This document shows positions 60,601-64,000 of a DNA stretch of 64,000 nucleotides, piece after piece. Source of the DNA: Siphonodentalium dalli. Its lineage: Eukaryota > Mollusca > Scaphopoda > Gadilida > Siphonodentaliidae. Under the pieces are notes generated by a model. The model was not told where the DNA came from and ran no database searches. It saw nothing but the letters and a program-made list of their open reading frames with translations. The DNA lies in NCBI GenBank assembly GCA_032622095.1, contig CP136061.1, positions 98,577,345 to 98,641,344 of the forward strand, read 5' to 3'. How positions within the stretch are numbered: position 1 is the stretch's first letter; every line of letters starts with the position of its first letter. The position numbers and the translations under genes are program-made.

Positions 60601-61113
60601 TTCTAACTTTAGTGAATATTTATTTTGTCATATACTAGGGGGCGGTAGGAGGACAACATTCTTGGTTATGCTGTCCCATATAACTCATTATCAAAAATGT
60701 CAAATTATATGTGTTCATTGCTGTGTACATGTATCGAGTTATAAATACATATTCATAGTCATTATCTCAGTCAATTCAAAAGTGTACATCGGAATGGTCT
60801 ATTATTCATTAATGTGGAGGGATGTTAATGTGGTAAACTCAGACGGCAGATAAATAAAAGTGAAGAAGGATCTATATTTATCGAGGGAAATGTTCAGATA
60901 ATAAATTAAACTATGGTCGCTTGTTGAACTTATTATCTGAACATTTGCTATGTGATAACTACAGTACTCGTCAACGATGCTTCAGTATAGAAAGTGCTAA
61001 TTACGTTTAGGAATTTACATGACAGTTGTGTAGTAAAACTGTAAATATAAATATGCAATAATTCTCTTTTTTACAAATGATTATTGGACCGAAGCGTTAC
61101 GATTAATGCTAAC
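60601..61113. other. Intron next to the mucin exon
   Basis: Contains the GTTGAACTTATTATCTGAAC hairpin partner near 60935. No other feature seen. Confidence 0.4.
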
Positions 61114-64000
61114 CTTGGAAACCCGGATGTGTGACGACATCGATCTCGTGATGTGGTTTCAATGTGACGTCAAAATGAGTGAACGGCTTCTGCGAAGTTG
61201 ATGAGGCGGTATGTGGCGTTGATTGGTCAATCGGACGTTCCGAGTAGATGATAACTGGTCCAAGGGACGCAACTGCAACGGACGACGTTTCTTCTCCATA
61301 GAACTTAGAAGTTTGAGTTGGCACGGTTACTACTGATTTGATGGATGGCTCCAGAATTATAACCGATGACGTAGTTGCAAGATCAACAGTTCTGCTGATA
61401 CTCGAACTAAAGTCAGGTATCATGGCAGCAGTTGTGGAAATATCAACAATCACAGGATCAACAGAAGACGTCACGCGATCACTGGTTGAAGAAGTCGTTG
61501 TTATCTCTGTTATTTGGGTACTAGTTATAGCTGACCGGGTACTAGTTATAACTGACCGGGTACTAGTTATAGCTGACCGGGTACTAGTTATAACTGACCG
61601 AGTACTAGTTATAATAGGCCGACTACTAAACGGTACCTCACTTGATGAACTAGAGTCGTGACTCGAACTGTGGAGCACGGCATAGCTACTCGAATCGAAG
61701 AAAAACTCCTCTTCCGAATCCGTATCATCTTCAGATCCGACTAGCGGTCCGCTTCCGGATCCAGATCCTGAACCAGAACCAAAATCGTCAATGTCAGTCT
61801 CCGTTTCCATGTCAACGTATACGTAACTCGAAGCCGGCGACGCGGTTATAACTGCGAATTCCACCACACTCGTAGGCGTGACATCGATGTAAGATGACTC
61901 AGGATGAATAATTTGAGAATTGATAAGACTTGGTTGTACATAAGCTTTGGATGTAGTTGAAACGTCGCCCTTCGTCAGTGTTTTGAATACCGTTTCTTGC
62001 TGATCTGAAACTTTCTCTTGAATTATAACGTGACTAGACACGTCAGGTTCCGGTATACTGATGTAGGAGGAACTGTCGTAAATCTTGTCGGTAATGTAGG
62101 TAGTACTAGGGAAAATATGTTGCGACGATGAATGTATACCATGACTAGTTTGTTTTTCTATAAACGACGTGAACACACTTGAGTCGACCAGTAATGCTGA
62201 TTCAGTGTGAGCATCAGCAATGGCAGTGGAAACGTCGAAGTCAAGGTCCGCGACTACACGGGACGAACCGAGATCGGTATACGATTTGTCAGCGAAATCG
62301 AAATCACCTTCCTGTTCCTGGTCCGGACCTACTCCAGATCCCGATCCGCTCATTTCACCCAACTCGTCAACATTAGCAGACGGCACTGAAGTAACAACAC
62401 TTGATGGATAAATGACAGCAGATGATGTATAAGTGTATACGTCCGTAGGTTTAACATGTATACTGCTTTTTTTAAGACTTATTTGTTCAGAACTCGAACT
62501 GGTGACATACGATTTCAAGACGTGTGACGAAGTTTCAAACATGAAGTCATCAGAAACAACGACAACTTGATATTCCTGGGAACTCGTAATTTGGACACCT
62601 TGTACATCACTTGTAAGCACCGGTAGATAGTCTAATTTAATGGAAGAATCTTCAGCAATTGGGACAGTGGTTTGTGAGTGAAATTTCTCTTTAGATATTA
62701 ACGAGCTATCTTCTGAATAATCCGAGGCAGTGTAATGGGATACTTCGATGGTATCAGATGGAAGCAGAACATCGGACGTAAAGAATGCAGCTGTCACCTT
62801 AGTCAAGCTTTCCGACGCCGACGCCTTCTTAGTATGACTGGTTTCTGTGCCGTGGAGGACATGGGTGACGGATTCGCCTGCAAACTTAGATATCTGTGGT
62901 TTAGTGTCAACAATGTCACCGGATCCTTGCCCCATGTCATCGTCATCCTCATCATCTGGCCCCGCCCCGCTTCCAAACACGATGTCAGGAGTTCCAACAG
63001 ACGAAGCGACGTGCACTGACGGCATACGAGTAGCTGAGACCGTTGAAAGAATGTCGCGAGATGACACGGGAGTGGTTATGCCAACATAATGAATGACACG
63101 ATGCGAAGAAGTCAAATCAATTACTTTTGATCTTTCTAGATGTTCTTCCATTGATGGTTGGATTATTCTTTCAGATGTCTTGGGTTCTTGTGATATAACC
63201 CACGTGTCTACAGTACTCGACGAACTATATAGTGGCATATCAATTTGGGTAGACATTTGCGGCAGTACTGGGGTTTCTGATGACCTTTGAGGAGGATGTA
63301 TTGGTTGCGATGGCAACAGGAAAGTAGTCGGATTGTACTCAGTGCTGTATGATATGGGTGATGGTAGGATGGTAAGAATTGGTGTCATCGAACGTTGTGG
63401 GATGACAGTAGATTGTTGAGACGGTATCACGGACGATGCTTCGGGTGTTAACGTAGAAGAATCCGTCACTTTTAGAATTGTCAGCTTGTCGTCTGGTTTT
63501 TGATAAACGACAGACGAGTCATCAGTTGTCGGTCGGGACATTGAGGTTATTCGTGGTTGTTCTGGTGATACTGATGGTTCGACGAAGACGGTTTCTGTCG
63601 TCTTCATCGTGTATATGTCAGACAATTCAGACGAAGAGTCCTCGTACAGGAAGACAGCGATTGATGAAGGCACTACATTAGTCGAGATATAAACTATGGG
63701 CATGTTGGTATCATGTACTGTAGACGAGGGCGGGAAATCACTTTCTAGCACCGGAAATTTCGTCGTCATATCGACGTCTTTCTCTGGAATGACATGTACT
63801 TTTGTTGGTGGTGTTCTCGTCATCACTGGCGTGGGAACGGGTGTCTTTCTGTCTGCTCGCCTTTTCTTACGTTGCTCGGAGACTGTTGGTTGTACTTGTG
63901 ATGTCACGTACCACCCAACAACCCCATACCCGAGCTCCTTTGTAAGGCGCCCAGCTTCTGTGTTATGTTGGATGACCATTACCAAATTCTTAAGCTCCTT
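61114..64000 (-). CDS. DAG1: Dystroglycan mucin-region exon (5' end outside window)
   Basis: 962 codons in frame from the window edge, ending phase 1 at donor GTTAGC. It begins KELKNLVMVIQHN, then LGYGVVGWYV, matching the end of the alpha-dystroglycan N-terminal S6-like domain. A basic furin-type site RKKRR (63857-63871) follows, then TPVPTPVMTRTPPT, which resembles the segment carrying laminin-binding glycan in vertebrates. The remaining roughly 900 residues are Ser/Thr-rich without any cysteine. They include five tandem copies of ITSTRS(V/A) (about 61515-61620) and three acidic Ser-Gly clusters (about 62915-62985, 62297-62365, 61705-61790). Length exceeds the vertebrate mucin region several fold. 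No signal peptide or start is in the window; the upstream exon frame continues past 64000. Confidence 0.9.

Larger units (their letters stand above)
34176..64000 (-). other. DAG1: Dystroglycan gene, likely main transcript span
   Basis: Exons in transcript order: 61114-64000, 46264-46367, 42548-42743, 38024-38136, 36780-36966, 34535-35706. Phases at the five junctions are 1, 0, 1, 0 and 1, all compatible. All donors are GT and all acceptors AG. The protein would be an extracellular laminin-binding alpha part (mucin, two FN3 domains, cadherin-like, SEA to the cleavage site) and a membrane-spanning beta part. The assembly is inferred from order, strand and phase; no transcript evidence is available here. 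Confidence 0.8.

Noticed and set aside
46368-61113. Further FN3 exons in the 14.7-kb intron
   Set aside because: I looked for the Trp segment and the Leu-x-Pro-x-Thr-x-Tyr hallmark between splice sites on the minus strand and saw none; a profile search could still find one.
61338-61661. Plus-strand frames opposite the mucin exon
   Set aside because: Shadows of the repetitive Ser/Thr coding sequence on the other strand.

Overview
The window looks like a piece of an intron-rich, AT-rich, transposon-laden invertebrate nuclear genome. The best guess is a lophotrochozoan, probably a mollusc; this rests on repeat style and gene content, not on a species match. I recognise one host gene, on the minus strand: dystroglycan, the laminin receptor that couples extracellular matrix to dystrophin. 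Its 5' part lies beyond position 64000.

Gene layout, read 5' to 3' (high to low coordinates). A very large exon (61114-64000 and beyond) holds the end of the alpha-dystroglycan N-terminal region, a furin-type site and a long Ser/Thr-rich mucin-like region with three acidic Ser-Gly clusters. Two exon pairs follow, each encoding one fibronectin type III (FN3) domain: 46264-46367 with 42548-42743, and 38024-38136 with 36780-36966. The last exon, 34535-35706, encodes a cadherin-like domain, a SEA-type self-cleaving domain, one membrane span and a cytoplasmic tail with PPxY motifs. Intron phases match at every junction, and each FN3 domain is a symmetric phase 1-1 module split by a phase 0 intron. 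FN3 domains in a dystroglycan are the main surprise.

The 3' part of the gene is tandemly duplicated. A second cassette lies downstream at 8425-14504, with terminal exon 8425-9602, FN3 exon 10699-10885 and a broken FN3 exon 14400-14504 (nonsense codon, lost splice donor). The duplication breakpoint falls inside the FN3-1b exon; stumps of that exon remain at about 31071-31113 and 4948-4986. The second stump shows that at least one more cassette once followed. The distal terminal exon still has a long open frame, but its tail after the PPPY motif is shifted by a 2-base insertion. It could be an alternative 3' end or a young pseudo-cassette.

The rest is mobile DNA. Because the two cassettes are near-identical outside insertions, several insertions can be read against an empty site. 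These include a 5'-truncated LINE (10962-12653), a 5.6-kb foldback-like element (16328-21922), a composite 1.7-kb element (23077-24751), and a 4.5-kb inverted-repeat element (about 25080-29582) that carries a decayed gene for a FEN1/XPG-like nuclease with a cysteine-rich CXC tail. Small TTAA-flanked inverted-repeat elements, about 75-base palindromes, tandem arrays ending in GGAC or CAGA microsatellites plus a hairpin, a tRNA-like SINE and simple repeats fill the introns. Position 46.4-61.1 kb is one long intron of repeats in which I found no further exon.
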